From contig JAJEFA010000005.1 in the NCBI GenBank assembly GCA_022820725.1, positions 1-56,541 of the forward strand: a stretch of 56,541 nt of DNA, read 5' to 3'. Of this stretch, positions 1 through 8,005 are shown in pieces. The DNA is from Candidatus Binatia bacterium (lineage in GTDB: Bacteria > Desulfobacterota > Binatia > Bin18). The notes below the pieces were generated by a model. It saw only the letters and a list, made by a program, of their open reading frames with translations, made no database searches and had not been told where the DNA came from. The translations under genes were made by a program, and so were the position numbers. How positions within the stretch are numbered: position 1 is the stretch's first letter; the number at the start of each line of letters is the position of its first letter.

Positions 1-59
1 GGCAACAACGGCTGGAGCCGCACGAATTGCTCCTCGGATAACCAAAACTGATTGCTCAT
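1..59 (-). CDS. IS5-type transposase, N-terminal 19 codons (runs off the left edge)
   Basis: The minus strand opens with ATG at 59-57 and reads MSNQFWLSEEQFVRLQPLL before the window ends. This opening is characteristic of IS5-family (IS427-like group) transposases. A purine-rich stretch just upstream could serve as ribosome binding site. Only the first residues are visible, so the DDE catalytic domain cannot be checked. The gene lies just inside the element end that interrupts the neighbouring P450 gene. Family call is from memory of the N-terminal sequence. Confidence 0.7.
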   Translation of the reverse strand, partial: MSNQFWLSEEQFVRLQPLL

Positions 60-137
60 CGCCTCTGCCCTCCCAAGTGAAGGGAGAACGAATCACAGCC
101 CGCTGGCAAGGAATACCCCCTTTATGAGTCCAGACCC
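1..137 (-). mobile_element. Insertion sequence end (IS5-type), inserted in a P450 gene
   Basis: P450 homology stops abruptly after the DDLITAL codons. It is followed, reading the minus strand, by GGGTCTGGACTCATAAAG, an untranslated stretch and the transposase start. I place the element terminus at 137, with TA at 138-139 as likely target dinucleotide, which fits IS427-type insertion. The other end and the rest of the P450 gene lie outside the window, so the terminal inverted repeat and target duplication cannot be confirmed here. Confidence 0.65.
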
Positions 138-764
138 TAGAGCGGTAATCAGGTCGTCATGGGGGTCGGTTCGCCGCCGTTCGATCATCTGGCCCAAGTA
201 ATCACGTATCTCTGCGTTGCTTTGGCGAATTTCGGCACGGACCGTCTCATCCGTGGGCCGACTGATGGCTCGCACGATATCGTCTGACCAGCGCTTGAAG
301 TCTGACTGCCGCTCTGGTTCTATGCCTAACATTTCCGCAATAACGATGATGGGCAACGGTGCGGAGAGCGTCGGGACCAGATCGAACTGGTCTATTTGCT
401 CCTGCCTGAGGAGAGGGCCAAGGATGTCCTGGGTAACTGTCCGCACCCGGGGCTCCATGCCTCGAATGAGGCGCGGAGTAAAGCCTTTGTTGGCTAACTT
501 CCGCATGCGGGTGTGGTCTGGGGGGTCCATGGACAACAATCCCGGCGCTTCTGGGACGGTAAGCAGGTCGCCTGTGGCCGCTTCATTCCACAGCTTGCTT
601 GAAAAGAGCCCAGGGTTGCGTAGAACAAAATCGACATCCGCATAGCGACTCACGGCCCAGCCCTGCATAGACTCGACCCAAGCGACCGGCGTCTTGTCTC
701 GCAATTCCTTGTAATACGGGTACGGATTGTCTTGCACCTCCGGTGCAAGCGGGTTGTATTCCAT
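138..764 (-). pseudogene. Cytochrome P450, N-terminal half, interrupted by an insertion sequence
   Basis: About 209 residues match the N-terminal half of a soluble bacterial P450: MEYNPLAPEVQDNPYPYYKE at the start, the GLLSMDPPDHTRMRKL region (the B'/C-helix PPxHTxxR motif) and the usual DDLITAL segment before the I-helix. After that the reading frame runs into insertion-sequence DNA and stops at 93. The I-helix oxygen-binding motif, the ExxR pair and the heme cysteine loop are all missing, so the protein as encoded cannot bind heme. A strong AGGAGG precedes the ATG. It is the last gene of a minus-strand group headed by the gene at 4883. A remnant with a similar N-terminus lies at 9700-9783. 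Confidence 0.85.
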
Positions 765-824
765 GTTGATTCCCTCCTTGAGTCAGCGCAACGGCTGAGA
801 CTCAATCAAACGGACAGCCTTATT

Positions 825-1976
825 TCACACATTCAGTCCATAGAAACGAATGGCGTTCTCACCCAGGACTTTGCGTTGATCTGCCGCGGGCAACGGTGCA
901 ATGCGCTCCTTGAGTTCTTTGACCACCCCGAAGTCGGCATCAATATGCGGATAGTCCGACGCCCACAGAAAATAGTCAGCACCAATATGTTCGATAACCT
1001 TGGCAGTCAGCGTTTCATCAGGATCTGCCGAAACCAGGCATTGACGATAGAAGTACTCACTCGGCGGCATTTTGAGATTGGTCCGGCTGGCCATGGGGCG
1101 ATACTTATGATCGAGGCGGTCAAGCCAGACCGAGATCCAGTTGGCACCGGACTCCAGCACGCTGCACTTCAGACGAGGGTATTTCTCAAACATGCCGAGC
1201 GACATCATCTGGGTGAAGGCCGCCATGACATCGATAGCCAGAAAGGCAAACGTAAACAATCCGGCTGATGCATCTGGCTTGAGCCATTCTTGAAACGATG
1301 GGTTATCGCGCACGATAACGTGAAAGCCGACCGGCATGTCTAAATCTTGTACGGTCTCCCAAAAACGTACAAAGGCCGGGTCATCAAAATGTTTACCGCC
1401 TCGGGCGGGCATATCTGGTGATAGATACACGCCGACACAGCCATTTTCTTTGGCCCATTTGGTTTCTTCGACCGCACCTTCTGGGTCAAGGAGCGAAATG
1501 TGGGCAATGGGAAACAGCCGCTTGGGATGGTCGCTACAGAAGTCGATGATCCAACGGTTATAGGCTCGCGTATACGCTGCGGCCAGCTTGGCTTCCGTGA
1601 TCCAGCCTTCCCAGAAGATCCCAATAGTCGGATACAGTAGAGCAACATCAATCTGCTCTTCATCCATGACTTTGATACGCGCATTCGGGTCGTAACTGCC
1701 GAGCGGCGCGCCATCCGCATATGTTCGCCTGCCTGGGGTAAAAAAAGCTTCGAGTTCTTCGGCATCTGAGCCCACACCGCCAATCGCGCCGAGCGTGCCA
1801 CGGGCGACTTCACACGGCTTGTTATCGAACAACAATACTTCCCAGCCATTCTCATCGTGCTCCATACGCACGGCCCGGTCGCGGTATTTGGGGTCAATAT
1901 ATTTCTGCCACGTATCCAGGGGCTCTAAGACATGCCCGTCTGCATCGACAATCAGCCCACTCTTCGAGGTGCTCAT
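825..1976 (-). CDS. Amidohydrolase family protein (Amidohydro_2, TIM-barrel)
   Basis: This 383-residue protein is a complete member of the amidohydrolase-2 (PF04909) group of metal-dependent TIM-barrel hydrolases and decarboxylases. Visible landmarks are the N-terminal IVDADGHVLEP strand (the usual D-x-H metal motif is DADGH here), GFHVIV in the middle, ESGANWISVWLDRLDHKYR, and the C-terminal WASDYPHID with the metal-ligand aspartate. Family members hydrolyse or decarboxylate ring compounds such as 2-amino-3-carboxymuconate semialdehyde or resorcylate; the substrate here cannot be read from the sequence. It starts 12 nt after the stop of the D-aminoacylase-like gene, so the two are probably co-transcribed, followed by the disrupted P450. 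A cytoplasmic enzyme; no signal peptide. Confidence 0.85.
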   Translation of the reverse strand: MSTSKSGLIVDADGHVLEPLDTWQKYIDPKYRDRAVRMEHDENGWEVLLFDNKPCEVARGTLGAIGGVGSDAEELEAFFTPGRRTYADGAPLGSYDPNARIKVMDEEQIDVALLYPTIGIFWEGWITEAKLAAAYTRAYNRWIIDFCSDHPKRLFPIAHISLLDPEGAVEETKWAKENGCVGVYLSPDMPARGGKHFDDPAFVRFWETVQDLDMPVGFHVIVRDNPSFQEWLKPDASAGLFTFAFLAIDVMAAFTQMMSLGMFEKYPRLKCSVLESGANWISVWLDRLDHKYRPMASRTNLKMPPSEYFYRQCLVSADPDETLTAKVIEHIGADYFLWASDYPHIDADFGVVKELKERIAPLPAADQRKVLGENAIRFYGLNV

Positions 1977-1988
1977 AGGGTTCCTCCA

Positions 1989-3734
1989 TTACGCAGCCAC
2001 CCGCTGCTGTTGTGCGCATACGCCGCTTCTGACGACTTTCCCCGGACGAGCTTCGGTTGCTTCGCCGTTTTCTTGTACGACCTCTCCGCTGACCAATGAG
2101 GCCACGTAGCCTTGAGCCGTCTGCATCAGACGTGGCATATCGGCGGGCAGGTCGTGTATCATTTCCGGCTTCTCAATGCTGAGCGCGCCCAGGTCTATGA
2201 GGTTCAAATCAGCCTTCATGCCGAGCTCTAACGTGCCCCGATCGTGCATGCCGAACAGTCGGGCTGTATCGCGGCTCTGCTTCTTGACCACAAGCTCAAT
2301 CGGGAGATGGTACGGATCGTCTTCGGTACGGTCGCGTACCCAGTCAATCAGCATAAAGGTCTGGACACTGGCATCGCAGATCGTGCGCATATGAGCGCCC
2401 GAGTCACTCCCGCCCATGACGGTCATGGGATGGGTCAGCATTGCGTACAACGGGTCACGACTCTGCTCGGCATAGCCAGCAATGGCGTACATGAGGAAGG
2501 CGCGTCCCTCGTCTTCTAACAACAGGTCATACACAACCTCGCGCGGATTGCAGCCGCGTTGGGCGGCTATGGCAGCCACATTATTGGCTCCATCAGGGAA
2601 GTAGTTGAGCGGCTGGCCCATGGGGTAGGTCATCTGCCACGTGGACGCTTGCTGATACAGGATAGACATACCAGCCGTGTTCGGGTCCTCTTCGGTCAGC
2701 AGGCGTTTACGCACATCAGGGTTGCGGAGGGCCTGCATTTTTTCTGCATGCGGGAGGTCCTTGAGCGGCGCATAGCTCGGCAAATATTGGAACGGGTTTT
2801 CCCCTTGAAAACTGAACAGAATGGTAACCGGTCGGGCAAAGACCTGTGGAATAATCCGTGCCCCCCTGTTCGTGGCCGCCTCACAGCGCTGCAAAATATC
2901 CCGCCAGACATGAGGCTGTGGGTTTGTCTGCGCGAGCAGGAACGTCACTGGGCAACCGGTTGCCGCCAGCTCCTGCATCCAGCCCAGTTCGCTATCAATG
3001 TTCTGTCCAAGTACGGCATCTGAGACGACTTCCACGAGGCCGCGTCCGGTTTGGGTAATCCCACGACCAATACCCAACAACTCGTCCGGGCTGGCAAAGG
3101 TACCGGGGACGGGCACGCCTTCCGGCGTGGCATGGACCATGGTTCGTGAGGTGGAGAAGCCGAGCGCACCGGCTTCGATGGCAGCCCGAGTCATGGCTGC
3201 CATTTGTTCGATATCTTCTGGTGTGGCTGGTTCTTTGCCAGCTCCCCGCTCGCCCATGACGTACAGGCGCAAAGGGATATGCGGTATCTGCGTGCCAACA
3301 TCAATCGTGCGGGGAATGGCGTCGAGCGCATCCAGATATTCCGGGAAGGTCTCCCACTGCCAGTCGATACCAGCCGACAAGGATTGGCGCGGAATATCCT
3401 CAACGCTCTCCATCATGCCGATCAGCTCTTCGCGACGCTCAGGTACAACCGGCGCAAAGCCCACCCCGCAGTTGCCCATCACGATCGTCGACACTCCATG
3501 CCACAGAGATGGAGCTAGCAACGGGTCCCACGATACCTGGCCGTCATAATGGGTATGCACATCCACCCAGCCAGGGGCCACGATCAGTCCGTCGGCCTTT
3601 AATGTCCGTTTCGCTCGGCCCAAATCCGAGCCGACCCCGCTAATCTTGCCACCCGTCACTGCGACATCGCCGGTGAAACTCGGCTGTCCGGTTCCATCAA
3701 CAATCGTTCCACCCTGAACGATGAGATCATGCAT
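1989..3734 (-). CDS. N-acyl-D-amino-acid deacylase / D-aminoacylase-type amidohydrolase
   Basis: A 581-residue amidohydrolase-3 family protein. It begins MHDLIVQGGTIVDGTGQP, the usual small beta-domain strand, followed by APGWVDVHTHYDGQ with the HxH metal motif. Downstream are MGNCGVGFAPV, typical of N-acyl-D-amino-acid deacylases, GGSDSGAHM with a metal-binding Asp, and a C-terminal return to the beta-domain. Length and motif order match the family well. Members remove acyl groups from D-amino acids, but paralogues in xenobiotic-degrading bacteria often act on other amides. The ATG at 3734 is preceded by GAGGAGGAAG. It sits in the minus-strand gene group running from 4883 towards the P450 gene, 58 nt after the PF10118 gene. 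Confidence 0.85.
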   Translation of the reverse strand: MHDLIVQGGTIVDGTGQPSFTGDVAVTGGKISGVGSDLGRAKRTLKADGLIVAPGWVDVHTHYDGQVSWDPLLAPSLWHGVSTIVMGNCGVGFAPVVPERREELIGMMESVEDIPRQSLSAGIDWQWETFPEYLDALDAIPRTIDVGTQIPHIPLRLYVMGERGAGKEPATPEDIEQMAAMTRAAIEAGALGFSTSRTMVHATPEGVPVPGTFASPDELLGIGRGITQTGRGLVEVVSDAVLGQNIDSELGWMQELAATGCPVTFLLAQTNPQPHVWRDILQRCEAATNRGARIIPQVFARPVTILFSFQGENPFQYLPSYAPLKDLPHAEKMQALRNPDVRKRLLTEEDPNTAGMSILYQQASTWQMTYPMGQPLNYFPDGANNVAAIAAQRGCNPREVVYDLLLEDEGRAFLMYAIAGYAEQSRDPLYAMLTHPMTVMGGSDSGAHMRTICDASVQTFMLIDWVRDRTEDDPYHLPIELVVKKQSRDTARLFGMHDRGTLELGMKADLNLIDLGALSIEKPEMIHDLPADMPRLMQTAQGYVASLVSGEVVQENGEATEARPGKVVRSGVCAQQQRVAA

Positions 3735-3792
3735 TCCGACTTCCTCCTCTTTGAATATTAACTTTCTATGATTCTCACTTGCAGGCCATCCA

Positions 3793-4671
3793 TCACGCAG
3801 GCAACATATCCTTTGGCGACAAGGCCATCTTGGTAGTATCGAGTTGAGTCAGTCCAACTTCCCCTTTGTCGAAGAGCGCGACCCACTCCTTCATCCATTC
3901 CGGATTGGCGACTTGGGACGGATGATGGCCCGGCATGGCGTAACGGATGGTACGCGGCAGGAAGGAGACGAATAAGCGGAAGGCAATCTTTTTAATTGCC
4001 CAGCGCGTCTTCCACTTACCCCACAGGCCATCCTCCTTGAGCAACACGATATAGGTGCCCCGAATAAGTCCCATCATATGAATGAGGGCGCACAGGATGC
4101 CGTAGGCGCGGTACCAATGCCCGCCATACAGATCTTTATACACATCAAAAGCCAAATTCTTGTGTTCGATTTCCTCGATCAAATGCCACAGCCACATGGA
4201 AGACACAGGTCGGTCCGCCTCACCAAAGAAATATTCACGCTGTTCGATCAGCATGTGTGCAATCGAAAGGGCCATGACTTCAAAACCCGCGGTATAGGCA
4301 ACCTGGTATTTGAGCCGGCGTTTGCCGAGTTCTTGATACTCACGCTCCATCTGCTTTTCCCGCTCGCGAAGTTGGGGATAGCCCGCAGCAATGAGTACCT
4401 CGTTGAACCGGCGGTGTTGTTTAAAGTGTTGGGCTTCCTGGCCCATCCAGGCTTTGGCTTCTTCTCGTAAAGCAGGATCGGAGATGTGTTTGGTCGCCTG
4501 CCGAATGGAGTCAATGATAAACGGCTCCATATAGGGCAGCAGCATGGAGGCGCCGTTGGCCAAGTGGCTGAGCACTGGTTTGGCCGGGTTCCAGTAGGGT
4601 CGGAAGTCTTCGGGAAACTCGAACTGCACCTTGCGAACCAAAATCCCCTTGTCCGTTTTTTTGCCGCTCAT
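3793..4671 (-). CDS. PF10118-family predicted metal-dependent hydrolase (ferritin-like)
   Basis: This 292-residue protein matches the family annotated as predicted metal-dependent hydrolase (PF10118, COG3687). The helical core carries the metal-ligand-like motifs GQEAQHFKQHRRFNE (around residue 74-90) and EEIEHKNLAFDVYK (around 165-180), the pattern of a ferritin-like di-iron or di-metal site. Function of the family is not known experimentally. The start overlaps the stop of the upstream 71-residue gene by ATGA, so translation is coupled. The 3' end of this gene is of special interest: decayed copies of its last 25-60 codons occur at 30360-30437 and 37907-38054, each just upstream of another catabolic gene. 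Confidence 0.8.
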   Translation of the reverse strand: MSGKKTDKGILVRKVQFEFPEDFRPYWNPAKPVLSHLANGASMLLPYMEPFIIDSIRQATKHISDPALREEAKAWMGQEAQHFKQHRRFNEVLIAAGYPQLREREKQMEREYQELGKRRLKYQVAYTAGFEVMALSIAHMLIEQREYFFGEADRPVSSMWLWHLIEEIEHKNLAFDVYKDLYGGHWYRAYGILCALIHMMGLIRGTYIVLLKEDGLWGKWKTRWAIKKIAFRLFVSFLPRTIRYAMPGHHPSQVANPEWMKEWVALFDKGEVGLTQLDTTKMALSPKDMLPA

Positions 4672-4883
4672 ACGCGTAACTCCTCCTTAAAACGACTGAA
4701 GGCAGTCGGATCACGGAACACAAACCGCCGCCCCTCAATGCTGAGTCCGTAATGTTCGTCCTCGCGTAAAGACTCGTCTGCGCTAATCTCACGCCCGCCA
4801 AGCGCACGCAGGGTTTTCTGCAGAGACCCTTTGGTACGAGGAAGAAAACGTGCGGTGTCAGTGTGATTGGCTTTTGGCGCCAT
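4668..4883 (-). CDS. Small hypothetical protein (71 aa) coupled to the PF10118 gene
   Basis: I do not recognise a named family. The protein is 71 residues long, basic at the N-terminus (MAPKANHTDTARFLPRTKGS) and ends EDEHYGLSIEGRRFVFRDPT plus a short helix. The start at 4883 is chosen because GGAGAGGAG lies just upstream; a longer frame to 5039 has no such signal and would cover the palindromes in the intergenic region. Its stop overlaps the next gene's ATG by ATGA. A second, N-terminally truncated and diverged copy of its last ~37 codons is present at 27588-27698, which shows the frame is really protein-coding and belongs to a mobile or duplicated module. Confidence 0.7.
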   Translation of the reverse strand: MAPKANHTDTARFLPRTKGSLQKTLRALGGREISADESLREDEHYGLSIEGRRFVFRDPTAFSRFKEELRV

Positions 4884-5050
4884 CGCTCCTCTCCTATCCG
4901 GTTGATACGCATGGAATAGAGCAATACCGGTGCCAACGATCCTGCGAGAATCAGCGAGGAAATAATTCTCAGGGAATCGGGCGTTTAGAAAGGGTAGCGG
5001 TCTATGAGACGGAGGAAACCATAGAGGTGTGCACGGCAATGCTCTGCACG

Positions 5051-5076
5051 CTGCACACTGTGCGCACAGTGTGCAG
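5051..5076. promoter_or_regulatory. Perfect 26-bp palindrome in the divergent intergenic region
   Basis: The sequence from 5051 to 5076 equals its own reverse complement with no spacer; each half is CTGCACACTGTGC. It lies between the divergent genes starting at 4883 and 5166. A gapless dyad of this length fits a dimeric regulator operator better than an RNA hairpin. No cognate regulator gene is adjacent. Confidence 0.5.
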
Positions 5077-5123
5077 TACCATTATCTAAAATACGTCTCA
5101 TTTCGCATATACTGTAGAAACAG

Positions 5124-5142
5124 GTTCATTCCTGGTATGAAC
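5124..5142. promoter_or_regulatory. Inverted repeat GTTCAT-N7-ATGAAC upstream of the SDR gene
   Basis: The half-sites GTTCAT (5124-5129) and ATGAAC (5137-5142) are separated by seven bases and lie 23 nt before the SDR start codon, just downstream of a TATACT box at 5108-5113 that could act as a -10 element. The position fits a repressor site. No matching regulator can be named. Confidence 0.35.
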
Positions 5143-5165
5143 TTGTCTACGGAAAGGAAGACAGT

Positions 5166-5927
5166 ATGGCAGGACGATTAGATGGCAAAGTGGCCTTGGT
5201 GACCGGTGGCGGCTCAGGCATTGGCCAAGCCACCGCGCTCATTTTTGCTCGCGAAGGCGCAAAAGTTGTAGTGGCTGATATTACCGTTGAAGGTGGTGAA
5301 GAGACCGTTCGGCAAATTCAAGCCGCCGGCGGAGACGCGACCTTTGTCAAAACCGATGTCTCAAAAGCTGCCGAGGTTGAAGCACTCGTCAATAAGACGG
5401 TCGAAACGTATGGGCAGCTCGACTGCGCGTTTAACAACGCAGGCATCGAAGGCGCAGCAAAGTTCACCACTGAGTGCACCGAAGAAGAATTTGATCGCAC
5501 GATCGCGGTGAACGTGACCGGCGTGTGGCTGTGCATGAAATATGAAATTCAACACATGCTCAGCCACGGCGGTGGTTCGATCGTCAATACGGCCTCAGCG
5601 GCGGGCCTGATTGGCCTCCCCTCGGCGTCTGATTATGTGGCCAGCAAACACGCGGTTGTGGGTCTGACGAAAACGGCTGCGCTGGAATACGCCAAGTCCG
5701 GCATTCGGGTCAATGCCGTGTGTCCCGGTGCGGTTCAAACGCCCATGATCGCGCGCAGCGCGCAAGCCATCCCCGGTTTTGATGAACTCGCCGTCGCCAT
5801 GGAACCTGTTGGCCGTTTTGGCCAGTCGTCGGAAATCGGTGAAGCCGTCGCGTGGCTATGCTCTGATGCGGCGTCGTTTGTGACTGGTATCCCCATGTCG
5901 GTTGACGGAGGAATGGTCGCGCAGTGA
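5166..5927 (+). CDS. Short-chain dehydrogenase/reductase (SDR)
   Basis: A 253-residue classical SDR. It has the cofactor loop TGGGSGIGQATA near residue 15, the NNAG strand (around 90), the catalytic serine in NTASAAG, the active-site YxxxK as SDYVASKHAV (around 158-163) and the VCPGAVQTPM segment. An aspartate after beta-2 (VVADIT) suggests NAD(H) preference. It would oxidise an alcohol or reduce a ketone; substrate unknown. GGAAAGGAAG precedes the ATG. It is transcribed alone in the plus direction, divergent from the amidohydrolase group, and is followed by a remnant of a flavin monooxygenase gene, so it may once have been part of a longer plus-strand operon. Confidence 0.9.
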   Translation: MAGRLDGKVALVTGGGSGIGQATALIFAREGAKVVVADITVEGGEETVRQIQAAGGDATFVKTDVSKAAEVEALVNKTVETYGQLDCAFNNAGIEGAAKFTTECTEEEFDRTIAVNVTGVWLCMKYEIQHMLSHGGGSIVNTASAAGLIGLPSASDYVASKHAVVGLTKTAALEYAKSGIRVNAVCPGAVQTPMIARSAQAIPGFDELAVAMEPVGRFGQSSEIGEAVAWLCSDAASFVTGIPMSVDGGMVAQ

Positions 5928-5956
5928 TGCCAGCCAGAGTCGTTCCGTAGGCTGCT

Positions 5957-5977
5957 CTGGCCAGTCTGGCTGGCCAG
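5957..5977 (+). terminator. Possible hairpin after the SDR gene
   Basis: Two copies of CTGGCCAG (5957-5964 and 5970-5977), each its own reverse complement, flank a five-base loop and can form an 8-bp GC-rich stem 30 nt after the SDR stop. No T-tract follows, so it is at best a weak or Rho-assisted terminator. Confidence 0.25.
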
Positions 5978-6014
5978 GAGATCGGCGTCTCAGATTGGTT
6001 GTTGGTGACGCAGG

Positions 6015-6279
6015 TACAAAACGCAATAGTGCAACGCTCGAAGATCGTGCTCGCTGGGCGATGCACCTGGCCTTGGCGGTTCATCGTTGCAAAAAGATGA
6101 TTAACGATGTGGTCGAAGCCAGCGGCGCGCATGCGCATTTTCAAGAGAATCCGCTGCAACGGGCGAAACGGGATGCCGATACTCTCTCCTGTCACTATCT
6201 CTTTGACCTCGACGGTAAGCTGGAGACGTATGGTAAGCCGCTTCTCGGACAGGAGTTAGAGGGACAACCGATGGTTTAA
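6015..6279 (+). pseudogene. C-terminal remnant of an acyl-CoA-dehydrogenase-fold flavin monooxygenase
   Basis: The reading frame ending at 6279 encodes about 85 residues that match the C-terminal end of group D flavin-dependent monooxygenases (HpaH/HsaA/DszC-like): EDRARWAMHLALAVHRCKKM, then the diagnostic ENPLQRAKRDADTLSCHYLF segment (usual form NPLQRxxRDxxxxxxH) and ETYGKPLLGQ at the end. The other ~300 residues of such an enzyme are absent, and no plausible start lies just upstream. It follows the SDR gene in the same orientation. These enzymes hydroxylate phenols or steroids with reduced flavin from a partner reductase. Confidence 0.6.
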
Positions 6280-6297
6280 GGAAGTCCGGTCGTACAT

Positions 6298-6395
6298 GGT
6301 CCTCGGCAACTATTATGGAGAAACTGGGCCAGTGGGAGGACAAAGTCAAGGATAATTCTGTCGTTACCTCACTGAATATCACTTAGTGTGAATAC
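6298..6395. repeat. 98-bp repeat, copy A (partner at 18666-18763)
   Basis: This block aligns without gaps to 18666-18763; by my count about 80 of 98 positions are identical, including an unbroken 22-base run around ATGGAGAAACTGGGCCAG. Both copies can be read as MEKLGQ..DKVK.NS.VT, but copy A has a stop where copy B reads on. It lies directly after the monooxygenase remnant. I cannot name the source gene or element. The following 400 bases to 6799 hold no recognisable gene. Confidence 0.55.
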
Positions 6396-6799
6396 CCTCT
6401 GACGCACGCCTTCCCCCGGCGCCCGTCCCGCGTCATCTCTCGGCCCCTACGCCAAAACTCCTGCGATCTTGCGTACTTCGTTCGCGTTCCGGTCCTGCCC
6501 CTGACGCACCGGGAAACACGCTGGAGCGGCGGGAGTGCGAAATGGCCCACTTTCCCTCTTATCGTTGCCGCTGCCCAAGTAGAGTGAGAAAAGATTCCGG
6601 CTATGTTTGCAGGGAGAGGGAGGGACGGTTTCGGTCAAGATAAAAGGCGTTATCTTGCATTGTCAGATAGCATGGATTAAGGGGAGGGGGCCAGGAAGAT
6701 TTGGGAGGTCTGGGGCGTGGGACTGGGAAGAAACGCAATATGGAGATAAGCGGATTTGCCGAGCGGGTTGATTCGCTTTGCTTTGTCTAGGAGGGAAGT

Positions 6800-7594
6800 A
6801 TGATTACTGTGCACCAAATTGGGCGAACCTTTGTCAAAGCCACACGGTTTACGAATCCGGAGACGGTGGAAGTGCTTGCCTCGGGCATACGCGGCGACCG
6901 GGACTTTTTTCTGCTGGAGAGCAGCGGCGCGCCGATATCGTCAAACAATCACGGTACGTTTTTCCCCCTCATGTTCGATTATGATTTCGGCTCGGACGCG
7001 CTCAAGCTCTCTCTTCCTGATGGTCGGATAGTTGAGGGCCCCGCCGCAGGCAATGGCACCTCGTTTGCCTTTGACTATTATGGTATGCGCAATATTCTCG
7101 TGACCCCGGTAGACGGTCCGTGGGAAGATATTTTATCGTCGTTTGCTGCAAGGCCAATCCGTCTGGTGCGCTGTGTCGCGACGGGTAGCGGAATCGACAT
7201 TCTTCCCATAACCTTAGTCACCACCGCTTCCATTCGGCGATTAGAACGTGAAATCGGCGGCACGGTTGACCCGAGACGATTTAGAGCCAGCTTCGTATTA
7301 AATAATGAAGTCGAGCACGAAGAAGACGGGTGGCGTGATCGGACTCTTCGTGTCGGAAAGGCTCTCCTGAAAGTGCGTACGCCCGTCCCCCGCTGCGTCA
7401 TCCCGGGGTTTAATCCCGGGGAAGGTGCACGCGATCTCAATGTCCTGCGGACTCTGACGCGGTATCGGGAGAAAGTAATCCATCCCGATGGCCTATTGCC
7501 AGGCTATGCCACTCCCGGTTTTGCAGTGTATGCCCAAGTTATTGAACCCGGCATTGTCCGGGTAGGCGATACGGTCGAAGCCCTTATGGGCTGA
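6800..7594 (+). CDS. MOSC domain-containing protein
   Basis: A 264-residue protein with the two-part layout of MOSC proteins (molybdenum cofactor sulfurase C-terminal domain): an N-terminal beta-rich domain (MITVHQIGRTFVKATRF, residues 1-100) and a C-terminal domain with RFRASFVLNN, VRTPVPRCVIPGFNP and the closing PGIVRVGDTVEAL. The cysteine in the PRC motif matches the conserved cysteine thought to carry or transfer sulfur. Members act in Moco sulfuration or in detoxifying reduction of N-hydroxylated compounds. The ATG at 6800 has TAGGAGGG at the right distance. It appears monocistronic. Confidence 0.75.
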   Translation: MITVHQIGRTFVKATRFTNPETVEVLASGIRGDRDFFLLESSGAPISSNNHGTFFPLMFDYDFGSDALKLSLPDGRIVEGPAAGNGTSFAFDYYGMRNILVTPVDGPWEDILSSFAARPIRLVRCVATGSGIDILPITLVTTASIRRLEREIGGTVDPRRFRASFVLNNEVEHEEDGWRDRTLRVGKALLKVRTPVPRCVIPGFNPGEGARDLNVLRTLTRYREKVIHPDGLLPGYATPGFAVYAQVIEPGIVRVGDTVEALMG

Positions 7595-8005
7595 ACCTCG
7601 AATGCGCAGAACTTCGAGCGCGCGCAGCACTACACGGAGGAGCAGGCCGACGCGAAGATGTCGCGGCGGTGCATGTCGATCACCTCGCCAAGCCGATGGA
7701 GACCGTGCGCTAGCACCCCTTCGTGCTCTGCGTGAGTCAGGCTACCAAGGGTACTAAGCAGATTACTGTTCTGACACACGCTAAGAGGCGCGGAATTTAC
7801 GGCTGATAAGACGTTATTCGTCAAACCTGCGCTTTGGAATCATTAGACTTTTTCAACACTACTTTTAACACCCCAAAAACCCCAGGAAATACGAGCCTGC
7901 AAGCACTCTTTGTTAGCACTCATTTCAGGCGAACGTTCGTGAGAGTGTATGAGCGCAGTAATCTTGGCGAGGAAAAAAGAAATACAACAATCAATGGAGT
8001 AGATC
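7595..8005. other. Intergenic stretch, possible decayed coding sequence
   Basis: From 7600 to 7710 the plus strand carries a frame-broken stretch (NFERAQHYTEEQADAKMSRR followed one base out of frame by VHVDHLAKPMETVR and a stop). This looks like the tail of a lost gene, but I cannot assign a family. The rest to 8005 shows no gene or strong structure. Confidence 0.3.

Noticed and set aside
6645..6658. GGCGTTATCTTGC, resembling a sigma-54 -24/-12 promoter upstream of the MOSC gene
   Set aside because: The GG-to-GC spacing is nine bases rather than the required ten, and the site lies about 140 nt from the gene.
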